A stretch of 64,000 bases of DNA from Siphonodentalium dalli (Eukaryota; Mollusca; Scaphopoda; Gadilida; Siphonodentaliidae), in contig CP136066.1 of the NCBI GenBank assembly GCA_032622095.1, positions 103,561,319 through 103,625,318 of the forward strand, read 5' to 3'. The notes under the pieces are model-generated. The model was not told the DNA's origin. It searched no databases and was given only the letters and a program-made list of their open reading frames with translations. Of this stretch, positions 1-11,800 are shown piece by piece. The position numbers and the translations under genes were made by a program. The number at the start of each line of letters is the position of its first letter. Position 1 is the stretch's first letter.

Positions 1-1659
1 CTGTTGGCCTCTCTCTATCATATAAATACTTTTTCTAAAAACCCTTAAACCAACTCGACGTGCGATTTCCCTGCGCTCCTGTTGCGCAAATTATAGTATA
101 AAAAGTGCGTCTATTTCAGACAAAGTTCAAACAGTAAATATGACCAGACAAGACATAGAAACCGCTAATCTCATTACCAATATAACAAAACCAGTCGAAC
201 ATGATTGCCTTTCAAAGCAATAACACCGGGCATCAGGTTACGGACAGTCACAGGCACACACACCATGGATAAATACACGGTCAAAAAACGGCTGTTGTTT
301 TGTACGGTTATATCTGGCATATACCATGGTTATATATAAACGGGCTACGAGCATCTGACCGTGGTGTCCTCAAAATCTCAATGTAAAACCCAATTGTCGT
401 CTTTATTTTTTCGAACTAATGTTTTTATGATGTTCATGTTATAATGTCTGAAGTATACGCAGTTGTAAATAAATAAATAGTTCTTTATTGGTGTGACGGA
501 TTAATCGCGATAAACAAAATGACATTCGCTCCGATCCGACAAGGTGGGCTACTGCTTATATTCCGTGTGTAAGAATCATGTTTTGTGATGCTATTTGGAT
601 ATATAATTTATGAGAATATGTGTAACGCTTTGAACAAGAGTATCCTGTATTCCCACCATATATATCCACACTATGCAGAGGGTTTCACATCACTTTAACC
701 TGGGCAACGCCGGGTAACCCTGCTAGTATCAAATAAAGACAACTATATATAATAAGTAATTATTGTCCAATTGCGAAACTTGAAACGCCCATATGCATGT
801 TATTAACAACCGAAGATCATGCCTGAACTGTACCATCTAAAACACACGGAGACGCTAAATATATGTCGAAATCACAAAGAAACAGTCTTTCAAAGTCAAA
901 ATCTTCCTTCTTAGGGCCAGTCGGGATTTGCTTTTTTAAATGAATTTTACTTCATAGCAGACCTCATAGCAGTCATGTAAACCTGAAACAAACGGAACAT
1001 AAATCGAACACGTACACTACTGTTGTCTTTCTGCGCATTCATATTTAGGTTGAAAATAGTTCCGGAGCCTCGTTATGATTCAGACATTGATGATATGAAA
1101 TCTTATCACGATACCATCATGATCCGCGGAAAACCATCGCCGAATAATAGTGGTATTTAGGGTAATAAATAGCATGGAGATGTTATGGGCGCAAGAGACA
1201 AATAACGACCCATATTGAACTGCATTAAAATTTTGCTCAGTATATATACGCTCAGTAACCGGAATACAGAGAAGGAACCTAATCACGAAGATTACCACAC
1301 ACGTGTTGTTCCACAATTTTGAAACAAAACACAATGTGGTTGTGATAGCTGAAACAACCTATATAGTTGAACATAACACTGAATGCCAGTAATATGTAAA
1401 ATAAAAGGTCGGCCGACCACAGTGTCCCCCAACAACGTGGCAAGTCGATGCCGCTTTGTTAATGAAATTAAAAAAAAATGTTGAAATGTTCTAAGTCGAA
1501 AGGGTTAATAATTCCGTAAACAAAAATTATTTCCGTCATCTATATACATGTTGCACATCTGCAATATGTGGGTAACAATACTCTGAAGTTTCAAATATCT
1601 ACGATCAAAACTGGAGGAGTTGATTACACCATGAAGGTACCCTCATACAGAAAATTATA
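1..1659. other. Non-coding, no gene recognised
   Basis: AT-rich sequence with stops in all frames. The short open stretches lack codon bias, recognisable motifs or convincing splice context. I see no RNA gene or transposon terminus here. Confidence 0.5.
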
Positions 1660-2190
1660 AAAAAAACTTTCAAAGTCGAAAGGCCCATAACACTGGGAAA
1701 AATCATTGGATCAAACTCAAATTCGAACTTGTCCTGTATTTTGATATGAACGCCCCACAAAAAAAACTGAATTTTCAATTGAACAGTCCAAACTTGAGTT
1801 ATCATCCGGAAACCAAAGAAAAAAGAAGAAAATTTTATTTTCTAAGTCGAAAAAAGTCCATAACTCCAGGAAAAATCATCAGATCAAACTCAAATTCGAA
1901 CTCAACCTGTATCTTGATATGACTGATTAACACAAAAACGGTATTTGCAATTAAAGGATCCAAACTTGAGATATCATCCGGAAACCGAAAAAGTGAGAAA
2001 TTTTCAAAGTAAGAAAAAGAAAATAACTCCATAACAGAACATCGGATCAAACCCAGAATTGCAGAGCACCTGTGTTCTTGGTTGAGACACCATCGTACCA
2101 AGTTTCAATCAAATCGGATGATTATTACTGGAGTTATAACTCCGGACGGACGGACGGACACACGGACGTGCGGACGGAGCTGATTACAAT
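1660..2190. repeat. Degenerate ~170-bp tandem repeat ending in GGAC runs
   Basis: Successive copies share phrases such as 'ggatcaaactcaaattcgaact' (about 1708 and 1880) and 'ttgagatatcatccggaaacc' (about 1795 and 1968). The block ends in a CGGACGGACGG run (2142-2175) next to a strong hairpin. Such repeats are abundant in molluscan intergenic DNA as I remember it; this is not proof of taxonomy. The short ORFs inside are by-products of the repeat. Confidence 0.6.
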
Positions 2191-2191
2191 A

Positions 2192-2220
2192 GTCCCCCGA
2201 AAATAAATTTTACGGGGGAC
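2192..2220. repeat. GTCCCCCG...CGGGGGAC hairpin at repeat end
   Basis: GTCCCCCG pairs with CGGGGGAC, extended by AAAAT/ATTTT with one bulge and a 2-nt loop. It marks the 3' boundary of the preceding dispersed repeat. Confidence 0.7.
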
Positions 2221-2908
2221 AATTAACTGGGATATAATAATAATAATTAAAACACACGTGGTATTTATGTTAGTCGCCTTTCATTGATTTATCTCTAAAA
2301 TTTTATAATCGTGCGCTATATGCAACAAACATTCAGTTGAGTTCCCCGGTAGAAAGTAGCGAGCTTGCATATTGTTTGCAAAATTGATAAAGAGTGTTCA
2401 TACAATTAAATTACCCAAATAGGCAATATATAAAGAGCGTTATTCTACAACGGCGTCGTATAATTAGTTATATTATTAAATTGATTGCACACGCTTTGAC
2501 AAGAGTGTCCGAATTAACTAAATATATGGTATAGGTCGGTACTAATACACCATGGTACTAAATATATGTGCCAGAACTCCACATAGAATAGTGCACCTGT
2601 AACTGTAGCCAACATATCATCGCAAAAATAGACTCTTAATCGACCTATATAACAGACATAGGTTCATATTGGACTTATGTGTTTCGGAAATGAGCCCATA
2701 GTGGACTTGTGCCCATTATTATGTTGGATGGGTCGGACAACAGTGAAACACATTATAAAGAGCGTACATCAGGTTTATTCGTTTATTTTCCAGCTTGTTC
2801 TTGTGAAAATATGCGCAATACGGGGTTATTTCATATTGAAATAGTCGCATATAGGGTTGTTTTAATAACCAGCGTTTAGATCCATTAAGGGTTTATTTCA
2901 AATCTAAA

Positions 2909-2981
2909 TAATGCTAATATGAGCTTATTTCAGTCACATGAAATAAGTTCACTATGAGCTTATTTCGGCGAGAACCGGCTG
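2909..2981 (+). repeat. Direct repeat, copy 1 (GAGCTTATTTC type)
   Basis: About 75 bp, matching 3917-3997 with few substitutions: both contain ATATGAGC(T/C)TATTTCAGTC and end in GAGAAC(C/G)GGCTG. The roughly 0.9 kb between the copies is filled with degenerate repeats, so the pair may bound a duplicated or inserted segment. Confidence 0.65.
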
Positions 2982-3916
2982 TTGTAGCATATGCACAGAT
3001 ACATAGGGCTTATTTCAGATTTAAACAAGTGCACCCCCGCCAAAGTGGCTTTCCGCTGAGGTTTATTCATTTTTCTGATGTGGCTTAATTTCGAAAGATG
3101 TCTTAGTTTGGACTGTGATGACTGCAAAAATTTTGAAATTTGTTCATATTTGTTTGAGTTATCAATTCTGACAAACATAAATCTCGAAAAATTGACAATC
3201 TGAGGTTGATAATTCAGACAGAATGAAAATTCAAACAACGTCATTGGGCAGTGTTTTGAAAGTATTCGTAACGGCAAACCTCCATACCAAATTGCATTCA
3301 GATCCGATAACCCATGGCTGAGATATCTTCACGAACGGACAAAAAGATATAATTTCCAGATACACAAAGAAGGGTAACTCTAAAATGGAAAACGTGAACA
3401 ACGCCATGTGTCCCTTTTTTGAAAGCAGTCGTGATGGTGAACCTCCATATACACTTTCATTTAGATCATATCACCATTGGTTGAGATATATGCATGGACG
3501 GACACAATCCAAATATCCAGATAAACAAGATGGTTGCTGGCGGCCGTGATTTAAAACATTTTTTGGAAAACAGTTGAGATCTGCCATCTAGAGGCCACCC
3601 CAAAGATTCAGATGAAGTTTGGTGAAAATCGGATGAGGGATATGGCTTGTAGGGTGTACCGAAGGACTTAGTCATGTAAAGAGTAAAATCCATTTCACAA
3701 TAAGTCCATTACTCAATCAGGGCCGTAACTCCGAAAAATTTAAATGGACGAACCCCGCTGATTTTTAATACCCCCCCCCCCATGTTGGTTCATCAACACA
3801 CCGAAGTTAATTAAAATCCGACTGACGATGAACAAGATATAGAGCTTCAAAGTTGTTACAGATGGACGGAACCCATTCCTATTATACCCCCGCCAAACTT
3901 CGTTTGCGTGGGATAA
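2982..3916. repeat. Degenerate tandem repeats with alternating 'aacctccat...tgagatat' phrases
   Basis: Related phrases recur at about 3270-3330, 3435-3500, 3570-3650 and 3740-3850: 'acctccata(c/t)', 'ttcattta/agatc', 'ggctgagatat', 'acggac'. A homopolymer C run lies at 3772-3781. ORFs here are shadows of the repeat. Confidence 0.5.
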
Positions 3917-3997
3917 TAATGCCAATATGAGCCTATTTCAGTCCTATGAAATATGTTCACAATGAGCTTATTTCTCAATTTCTGCGAGAACGGGCTG
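3917..3997 (+). repeat. Direct repeat, copy 2 (GAGCTTATTTC type)
   Basis: Partner of 2909-2981. It has an extra 'tcaatttct' before GCGAGAAC. Confidence 0.65.
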
Positions 3998-4079
3998 CAT
4001 ATTAGATCATGAAATTAATCTATACTCTGTCTAACGCCCGTAGAGATCATATTCCACCAGTACAAAACCTTGGAACTTT

Positions 4080-4451
4080 TTGAAGTTTTGAAAGGAAACC
4101 TTATAAAGTCGAAAAAATAACATGGGGAATATATTTCTTAGTTATTATCTGTTCCTTAATAATGTACTTTACTGTATATAGGTGAAGGTCCCAACTCGAA
4201 ATTTCACGATCAAAGCGAATTTTTGAGAGATTTTGCTTTGCGTTGCTGACAATTATAGCATTTCTCCTGGCTGGGTAAATAATTCAATGTTTATTGCGAT
4301 ATCGGCTCACAAAAGACATAGAAAAACATGCAATTTTGATTTGGGACATTCACCTATTGTGAAGTACATAATTAAGGAACAGATAATATCTGAGAAATAT
4401 CTTCCCCGCGTTATTGTTTCGACTTTATAAGGTTCCCTGTCAAAACTTCAG
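4080..4451. mobile_element. Inverted-repeat MITE-like element
   Basis: The two ends are inverted copies over about 120 bp: TGAAGTTTTGAAAGG...CCTTATAAAGTCGAAA on the left matches the reverse complement of TTTCGACTTTATAAGG...CAAAACTTCA on the right. The 65-codon plus-strand ORF at 4233-4430 lies inside and is a by-product. A diverged relative of the left flank occurs near 42120-42240 ('attccaccagt(a/t)caaaacct'). Confidence 0.7.
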
Positions 4452-5119
4452 GTATATAATATGCATGTTAAAAATGTTTTTTCGACTGGCTATGTTATCA
4501 GACAGTCGTCGTTATCTGACTAACTTGTGGAAAATAACTTCAATAATAAATTCAACTTTGGTCTGCCCACTTATAGAATAAGTCAGATTCCTATGAGAAC
4601 TTGTGAATTAAAGATTTAATCGGTCTCAAAGGTGTTACATATATATAGGCACATGTATGTACACAAGAAGATATATATATACATACTTACGTTCAATTAT
4701 GTATACACATCTACGGATTCATGTTTTTTTTTATACTGATAGTATTTGACATTATAGTACATATACAGTAATGAAAAATTGTTCACCGAGAGTTCACAAG
4801 CTATTGTAAATAATATTTTTTACATAAATGAAGATTGGCATAAATTGACAAACATGAATATTAAATTAGCATTATATACAATGGAACCACAATGTGTGGT
4901 ACACAGCTACCTGAAAATAAGACATTTATAATACAATAATTTGACTCCTCATATATTCTCTATACCTGTATTTATAAGGTGATGATAATAAATAATTGAA
5001 TTGATGTTGGGTCTATTCAATCTGCTAAATCGGCTCACTGAGAAATGCACTTTACCGACCTAGCCACAGAGGGTCATCCCCTCCAGGTCACGGTGATATT
5101 TTCTTGATATATTCATCTA
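4452..5119. other. AT-rich 3' flank of the TMEM179-like gene
   Basis: No further coding signal. On the minus strand this lies immediately downstream of the terminal exon and should contain its 3' UTR. I could not identify a convincing polyadenylation signal; an ATTAAA-like word on the minus strand near 4615-4620 is a weak candidate. Confidence 0.4.
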
Positions 5120-5272
5120 TTAGACTAAAATATTCGTGTCATTATCTGTGGAGGTTTTCACTGTAGATCCTTTACAACATGGCGATAAACATCCAATCTT
5201 CGGCATATACCATGTGCATATGGACACACCAACAAGAGTTATCCACAATACTAGGGATATCCACGCAGCACC
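5120..5272 (-). CDS. TMEM179-like membrane protein, terminal exon
   Basis: On the minus strand a good acceptor (TTATTTTCAG at 5273-5282) opens a 50-codon frame ending in TAA at 5120-5122. It starts with GAAWISLVLW, then a hydrophobic helix (LVLWITLVGVSICTW), then a short polar tail with a CC pair and a Ser/Thr/Asp-rich end. In TMEM179 and TMEM179B the fourth transmembrane helix begins with a similar small-residue/Trp motif before a cytoplasmic tail, so this is read as the last coding exon of the gene whose earlier exons lie at 18098-18256 and 19452-19645. It starts in phase 0, while the 18098-18256 exon ends in phase 2, so at least one exon of length 3n+1 is missing between them. That exon would carry the extracellular loop. 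Function of the family is poorly known; localisation in a membrane is inferred. Confidence 0.7.
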   Translation of the reverse strand, partial: GAAWISLVLWITLVGVSICTWYMPKIGCLSPCCKGSTVKTSTDNDTNILV

Positions 5273-5492
5273 CTGAAAATAAACAGATATTTGTTAAAGA
5301 CATATTGAGTGTTTATTTCTGAGAATCAAACTCACAAGTCAATACCCAGCATTTATTCACTAAAAGAATGCTGTATTTAACGAATAACCATATGATGGAA
5401 CAATTGCAACGTATGCCAGACTATCTATATAAGAGCATGCACTGGCTTACAAGATCAAGGTAAATATTGTTAGGCCAATGCATTATCTATTA

Positions 5493-5711
5493 TGAATGGC
5501 AAACAGACGCTCTTTATAGAGATGCGTCAAAAACAAACGCTCATTAAATAATCACTTGATTAACCCCCGCCGTGCCTTTGCGGTGATTTGAGATTGGAGA
5601 ACGGGTGCTCTGAGCTTCTCTAAACCTTGACCACGGTCATGTCGGTGAGATTTGACACTTACATAGGAAGTTTGAGCTCAATCTTTACACGCGTTTTGGA
5701 TTCTATGAAGT

Positions 5712-5742
<31 letters not shown>

Positions 5743-6397
5743 CGAAGTGGCAAACAGACGCTCTTTATAGAGATGCGTCAAAAACAAACGCTCATTAAAT
5801 AATCACTTGATTAACCCCCGCCGTGCCTTTGCGGTGATTTGAGATTGGAGAACGGGTGCTCTGAGCTTCTCTAAACCTTGACCACGGTCGTGTCGGTGAG
5901 ATTTGACACTTACATAGGAAGTTTGAGCTCAATCTTTACACGCGTTTTGGATTCTATGAAGTACACACACACACACACATATATACGTGGCAAACAGACG
6001 CTCTTTATAGAGATGCGTCAAAAACAAACGCTCATTAAATAATCACTTGATTAACCCCCGCCGTGCCTTTGCGGTGATTTGAGATTGGAGAACGGGTGCT
6101 CTGAGCTTCTCTAAACCTTGACCACGGTCGTGTCGGTGAGATTTGACACTTGAGACTTCGTATATATGTGTGTGTGTGTACTTCATAGAATCCAAAACGC
6201 GTGTAAAGATTGAGCTCAAACTTCCTATGTAAGTGTCAAATCTCACCGACACGACCGTGGTCAAGGTTTAGAGAAGCTCAGAGCACCCGTTCTCCAATCT
6301 CAAATCACCGCAAAGGCACGGCGGGGGTTAATCAAGTGATTATTTAATGAGCGTTTGTTTTTGACGCATCTCTATAAAGAGCGTCTGTTTGCCATTC
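5493..6397. repeat. ~245-bp tandem units plus an inverted unit (foldback array)
   Basis: Three same-direction units begin with TGGCAAACAGACGCTC (about 5497, 5748 and 5988); the third is cut after GATTTGACACTT. A fourth, inverted unit follows from about 6157 to 6397. Each full unit ends in (CA)n then TATATACG. The whole array therefore starts with ATGGCAAACAGACGC and ends with its reverse complement. The third and fourth units can form a very long hairpin. Related sequence (GAGAACGGGTGCTC, ACGCTCTTTAT) recurs at 57440-57600. Confidence 0.85.
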
Positions 6398-7269
6398 AAC
6401 GTTATTTGCATCTGCAGAGAGATATACGGAACATACATTAAATTTAAAAAACATTTGTTTCTGACCAACCCTGCGAGCACGGATGGCGCGCTTTGTTTTT
6501 ACAGTATATAGTTATATACCGAAATCATCCCAGATAATCACGAATATAGCATCAGATTTCTCCCCAGATATATCGTTATAAAGCTACTGGAATCTGCCAA
6601 TCTACGGGAAATTCCAGGGAATGCCGATTGAGCTCAAACTTGCTACCCACGGGAAGTGTCATATATATGAGTGTGTCCTTTATGGACTCGAACCGATTGA
6701 GCTCAAACTTGCTAAATAAGAAAATAGCCCCCAAGCCGTAAATATCAACAACAACGATATTGCTACCTACGGGGAGCAACGTTATTAGCATCTGCAGAAT
6801 TATGCAGAGAGAAAGTGCTTTCCTATTTTTAGAACGCAACACATGTTTACGTCGCGTTGGTGATTGAGGTTCACAACGGGGTTAATTGACTGTCCGCTCT
6901 TTGCGACGATGAGGTTCACGGCGGGGACTATTGACCAACACTCACAATTTCGTCTTTTGCATCAGATACCAACACCTCGACCGATCGGGACGAAACTTGG
7001 TACGTGAGTGTAGTTTGACCAGGTGGTCGTCGCTGTCGTATTGGCGAGCCCGTGCGACGCCCGTGCAGCGCATGCGCAGACGAGATATCGGAAACGGGTG
7101 GAGCTATCGACTTGAAATTTGGTATGTGAATGTATCTTGCGCCGGGTACACATTTTATCGGGTCGCCGAGCCCGTGCGACGCCAGCTTCGCGCATGCGCA
7201 GACCAGATCTCGGAAACGGGTGGAGCTACCGGGTACAAATTTTTCTTATTGAAACGCGTGGAGCTAAAA
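6398..7269. repeat. Diverged repeats related to the foldback array
   Basis: 'caacgttatt(t/a)gcatctgcag' occurs at about 6397 and 6777, and 'gctcaaacttgct' occurs at about 6640 and 6702. The 57.2 kb region contains a related block (CTTCCCGTAGGTAGCAAG). From about 6955 the sequence carries repeated 'gaaacttggta(c/t)gtga' phrases, and the plus-strand ORF at 6931-7329 reads through it. I do not regard that ORF as a gene. Confidence 0.5.
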
Positions 7270-7337
7270 ATTAAAAATATATATATAAAAAAATGTCATG
7301 TTTCGGACAAGCCGCCGGTGGCGGGCTAACCTGCTAG
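7270..7337 (+). mobile_element. Helitron-like 3' terminus
   Basis: A GC hairpin (GCCGCCGGTGGCGGGC) is followed by TAACCTG and then CTAG, with T as the next base. This matches the Helitron 3' signature (hairpin about 10 nt before CTRR, insertion before T). The same terminus occurs inverted at 56929-56970. The 5' end of this copy was not located. Confidence 0.6.
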
Positions 7338-7811
7338 TCTATTATATATTTTGGAAGATCTGTGTGTGTGTGTGTGTATCTGTGTGTGTGTGTGTTCGCG
7401 ATGAACTCGAAAACGGCCCAGCCGATTTCGATGAAACTTGGTATGTGGGGGTATTTTCGGCCGGGGGGTGGCATGGGCCTATTAATTTGCCTGTGCGACG
7501 TGACCTTGAAATCGGGTCAATTCAAGGTCAAATCGCCAATTTTGATGGGATTTCGACGAAATTTGATACATGGGGGTACTTTTATCAACTGAGTGTTTTG
7601 GACGGGTAAAATCGTGCCCCCGACCTGACCTTGACCTTCAAAATAATAAATTCAAAGTCAAAACGGGTAAAACCGGATGGATTTCGACGGGCACGTTTGT
7701 CGGGTACTTTCGTCCGGGCAGTGTTTTGGACTGGCCAAATCGTGACCCCACTTGACCTTCAAAATGGACAATTCAAGGTCAAAGCCCGGACGAAGTCGGG
7801 TCACCTTCTAG
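7338..7811 (+). mobile_element. Non-autonomous Helitron-like element A
   Basis: Begins with 5'-TCTATTATATATTTTGG directly after a CTAG end. It contains (TG)n and 'gaactcgaaaacggcc...gaaacttggta' phrases. It ends with a hairpin (CCCGGACgaaGTCGGG), then TCACCTT, then CTAG. No Rep/helicase coding is present. It is immediately followed by a second copy with the same 5' end, the tandem arrangement typical of short Helitrons. Confidence 0.65.
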
Positions 7812-8348
7812 TCTATTATATATTTTGGAAGATCTGTCTGTGTATCTGTCTGTGTGTGTGTGTTCGCGATGAACTCGAAAACGGCCGACCCGATTTCGAT
7901 GAAACTTGGTATGTGGGGGTATTTTCGGCCGGGGGGTGGCATAGGCATATTAATTTCCCCGTGCGACGTGACCTTGATCTTTAAATTGGGTCATTTCAAG
8001 GTCAAACGCCCGAATATCACGGGATTTCGATGAAACTTGGTATGTGGGGATACTTTCGTATGGGGAGTCTCACAATCATATCCATTTGCCCGTGCGACGT
8101 GACATTGACCTTGAAATCGGGTCAATTCAAGGTCAAATCGCCAATTGTGATGGGATTTCGATGAAATATCATACATAGGGTTACTTTTGTCCACTGAGTG
8201 TTTTGGACGGGTCAAATCGTGACCCCGACCTGGATTTCGACGGGTACTTTTGTGTTTTGGACGGGTCAAATCGTTACCCCACCTGACCGTGACCTTCAAA
8301 ATGGTCAATTCAAGGTCCAAGCCCGGACGAAGTCGGGTCACCTTCTAG
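7812..8348 (+). mobile_element. Non-autonomous Helitron-like element B
   Basis: Same TCTATTATATATTTTGG start and same hairpin plus CTAG end as element A, about 60 bp longer, and followed by T at 8349. Internal 'tttcgatgaaa(c/t)' phrases are repeated several times. Overlapping ORFs on both strands are by-products. Confidence 0.65.
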
Positions 8349-9716
8349 TCTTATATATGCGACTCGCATATATAAGAGAATGCATTGGCACAGGGTTTTC
8401 GCAAACATTCAAAAGCTCCAGTCTTAAAAGGGTTAATGAATTACACAAATCTCACTGCGTATATGAAGTAAACCGTGAGTTATGTGCATTTTATAAGTAG
8501 TTTATCGTTCATGCCTTGACACACTACAGCCCTTTGCGACGAAATGCTATAAAAAACGCGCCAATTATTACACCAACACGATTCACTGCATATAATTCTG
8601 GTGTTTCTTTAATTCGGATTCGCCCGAAGTTTTCCCGGAATCCGGATTAATGATATAGATACGCCCATATAAAATAATGTGTCCTGATAATTTTGATGTA
8701 AAATAACTCTCCAGTGGAGTAACTCTATGTACATGTATGAGATGATGTCTACCTGGTAAATATTTGGTACATATTTTAAAGGCACTCAATCCGATTCGAT
8801 TGTCCCCATATCATCAGATTCAAAAAATATTTTTTTTTATTTTGAAATGCCGCTTCAGTTATCAGAATCGATTAATTGTCAAAAAATAATGCTAACCACA
8901 GTCAACTATATATAAAATTGCCCAAAACCTGTTATTAATCAACATTTTGTTCACCGAAATTTTGCCGGTTTGTCAAATATCTGACACAAAAAAGCCACTT
9001 AATTTTAGAATTATCTATCTCCATCCGCAATTTGGTCCGAGACCGACTTCTGGTAGACTTTTACTGGGCCACTTAATATTATTGGGGGTGAAAAATAATA
9101 GATTTCAGAAATCGATATCTGATCACTCTTGAGCTTTGATGGGTGGGTGGGTTCCTCGACTCGAATCAAATAATTTTTACGACCGAAGCAAAGGAAATAG
9201 TAATTTGCGAGCATTAATTCGGATGATGCATCTTTAAATATGGATTCAGGGTTCCAGACCTCAATTTGAAACAACGACATAACGCATCTGATTTAACATA
9301 GCTTTAAACAACGACATAACACACCTGATTTAACATAGCTTTCTGCTTTGTTCTGTATAACAAATATTGAAAGCAAAATATGATATGTAAATTGGACCAA
9401 AGAATATCATTTTGATATTAAAAAAATTGTTTTGGCGTCCCTCTAAAACATCGCAAATCTATGAAATAAATGCATAGAAAATGCAATATCTAACAAAATA
9501 GCATTTTTCTTGTAGCACTTCTTGTTCCAAACATGTTATTTTATACAATGGAATCTAAATAAACAGTAAAATTGCTTTCGCAAAAATTGGTCTGGAACCG
9601 TGATTATCTTTTGTAACTGGAATATAGTTTTGTCACGCGAACATATTTGTTTGGGACATATTGATTGTAAGTGACGGATAATTACATTGCGTAAAGACGT
9701 TGCACATATTCGTTTG
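8349..9716. other. Intronic, no feature recognised
   Basis: AT-rich. The phrase 'aaacaacgacataac(g/a)ca(t/c)ctgatttaacatagct' is duplicated in tandem at about 9267-9300 and 9304-9342. No gene seen. Confidence 0.4.
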
Positions 9717-10066
9717 AAGGGGAACTATACACTAAATCCGGCCATTTATGGGACCATCTCCTTTTGTACTCAACAGAATCTATGCAACAAATGAATGAAT
9801 TTGAGCCATAGATTAGTGCAAAATTAAACTCATGCGCTCCATGCACGATGCAGACAACATGGTAATTATAATGAAAATGAATTTATGACTCCAATCATAA
9901 ATTCATTTTCATTATAATTACCATGTTGTTTGCATCGTTCACAGGTCACATGAGTGTATTTTGCTCTCATTCGTGGCTCAAATTCATTCATTTGTTGCAT
10001 ATATTCTGTTGAGTATAAAAGGAGATGGTCCCATAAATGACTGGATTTAAGGTACAGTCCCCCTTT
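9717..10066. mobile_element. Palindromic MITE, ~350 bp
   Basis: Almost the whole element folds on itself. AAGGGGAACTATAC at the left is the inverted counterpart of GTACAGTCCCCCTTT at the right. The stem includes 'gggaccatctccttttgta' against its complement, and the centre is GAATTTATGA-ctcca-TCATAAATTC at about 9880-9905. No coding capacity. Confidence 0.85.
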
Positions 10067-10526
10067 AAAGAGGAATGAAATGAGCTGATATCAGCATAAA
10101 TTATACAATTTAAGATTAAAGCCGCCATGAAAACATGTTAGAACTGATATAGGGTAAAAAGGATATATTTTGAGAAAATTGAAACATTGAGTCACTACAT
10201 TTGAATAATGATCAATATCGGTATAATTTATAAATTCAACTTATACATAATTTGTGTTTTTTGGAGTTAAAAATACATGAACCTGAATTTTTTTTTTATT
10301 GTGCTGGAACTAAAACTTTACTGTCCTACGTGTACATTTGTACCTCGGCAATTGAGAGACATGTATGAAACGAACTGCCGTCGATTCTTTCAAACGTTAT
10401 GTATTGGCCATCGCTGCATCTGCAAATGGAATAAGATTGATATGATTAACATAATCTATATATAATATCACGAAGCGCTCTTTATTCCCTCTGACATTGG
10501 GACAAACAGAAGCAGATGTATAGATC

Positions 10527-11168
10527 GGCGATTTAAGGACATCATGACCACCGGGATTGATTGAATACAAATTTCTCTGTAGTTTAAAAGCCTCTCAGAG
10601 GTTGTCTTTGGTGCTGTTGTTATATCTGATTTAAATAAACTGAAACTTATCTTATCTTTGACATACTGTATTCCTTTTGGAATATAAAATGGGGTGGAAA
10701 AACACGCTCGTACAGTTTGGAAAATTGTCAATATTCAATAACAATGATATAATGATATACTTTAATACGGAAGCATGGAGTCGCCACATACAAAAATAAA
10801 TTCCACCCCTAAATCGGCGTATATATACGCCGACCATCGGCGTATATACGCCGAACATCGGCGTAAATACGCCGAACATCGGCGAAGTTATGCCAAATAC
10901 CGGCGCATATACGCCGATCATCAGCGTAACTATACGCAGATGGCGATGGTCACATATACATACTATCCGCCTTACCTCAAACCTGACCTTTAAAATATGC
11001 ATTTCTGATAATTAATTTCTGAGAGTCGTCTCTACCTTAGTCAATTGTGACTCAACCTATTTCAATATGATGAGATGCACTGAATAATATCAAAACAGGG
11101 GGTTGGAGACTGATACATTTGTATCAGGGGGCTGAAACATGAATTTCATAGATTTGGGAGCCGAAACC
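10527..11168 (+). repeat. 641-bp tandem duplication, unit 1
   Basis: Starts near TTTAAGGACATCATGACC and runs to the same phrase in unit 2. It contains the 21-bp palindromic minisatellite and ends with 'gggagccgaaacctgc'. High similarity to unit 2. Confidence 0.85.
10813..10945. repeat. 21-bp minisatellite with self-complementary core CGGCGTATATACGCCG
   Basis: About six units of ATCGGCGTATATACGCCGAMC. The core of each unit is a perfect palindrome, so every repeat can form its own small cruciform. The outer units are degenerate. Confidence 0.85.
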
Positions 11169-11800
11169 TGCTTTAAGGACACCATGCCCACCGGGATTGA
11201 TTGAATACAAATTTCGCTGTAGTTTAAAAGCCTCTCAGAGGTTGTGTTTGATGCTGTTGTTATATCTGATTTAAATAAACTGAAACTTATCTTTGACATA
11301 CTGTATTCCTTTTGGAATATAAAATGGGGTGGAAAAAACACGCTCGTATACAGTTTGGAAAATTGTCAATATTCAATAACAATGATATAATGATATACTT
11401 TAATAAGTCGCCAAATACAGAAATAAATTCCACCCCTAAATCGGCGTATATACGCCGACCATCGGCGTATATACGCCGAACATCGGCGTAAATACGCCGA
11501 ACATCGGCGTAGTTATGCCAAATATGGGCGCATATACAGCGTAACTATACGCCGATGGCGATGGTCACATATACATACTACCCGCCTTACCTCAAACCTG
11601 ACCTTTAAAATATGCATTTCTGATAATTAATTTCTGAGAGTCGTCTCTACCTTAGTCAATTGTGACTAAACCTATTTCAATATGATGAGATGCCCTGAAT
11701 AATATCAAAACAGGGGGTTGGAGACTAATACATTTGTATCAGGGGGCTGAAACACGAATTTCATAGATTTGGGAGCCGAAACCTGCTTTTACATTAAGGG
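11169..11800 (+). repeat. 641-bp tandem duplication, unit 2
   Basis: Second copy, starting TTTAAGGACACCATGCCC, with the same minisatellite at about 11441-11550 and the same tail (GGGGGTTGGAGACT...GGGAGCCGAAACC). Confidence 0.85.
11441..11550. repeat. 21-bp palindromic minisatellite, second array
   Basis: About five units of the CGGCGTATATACGCCG type, with one unit partly lost relative to the first array. Confidence 0.8.
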
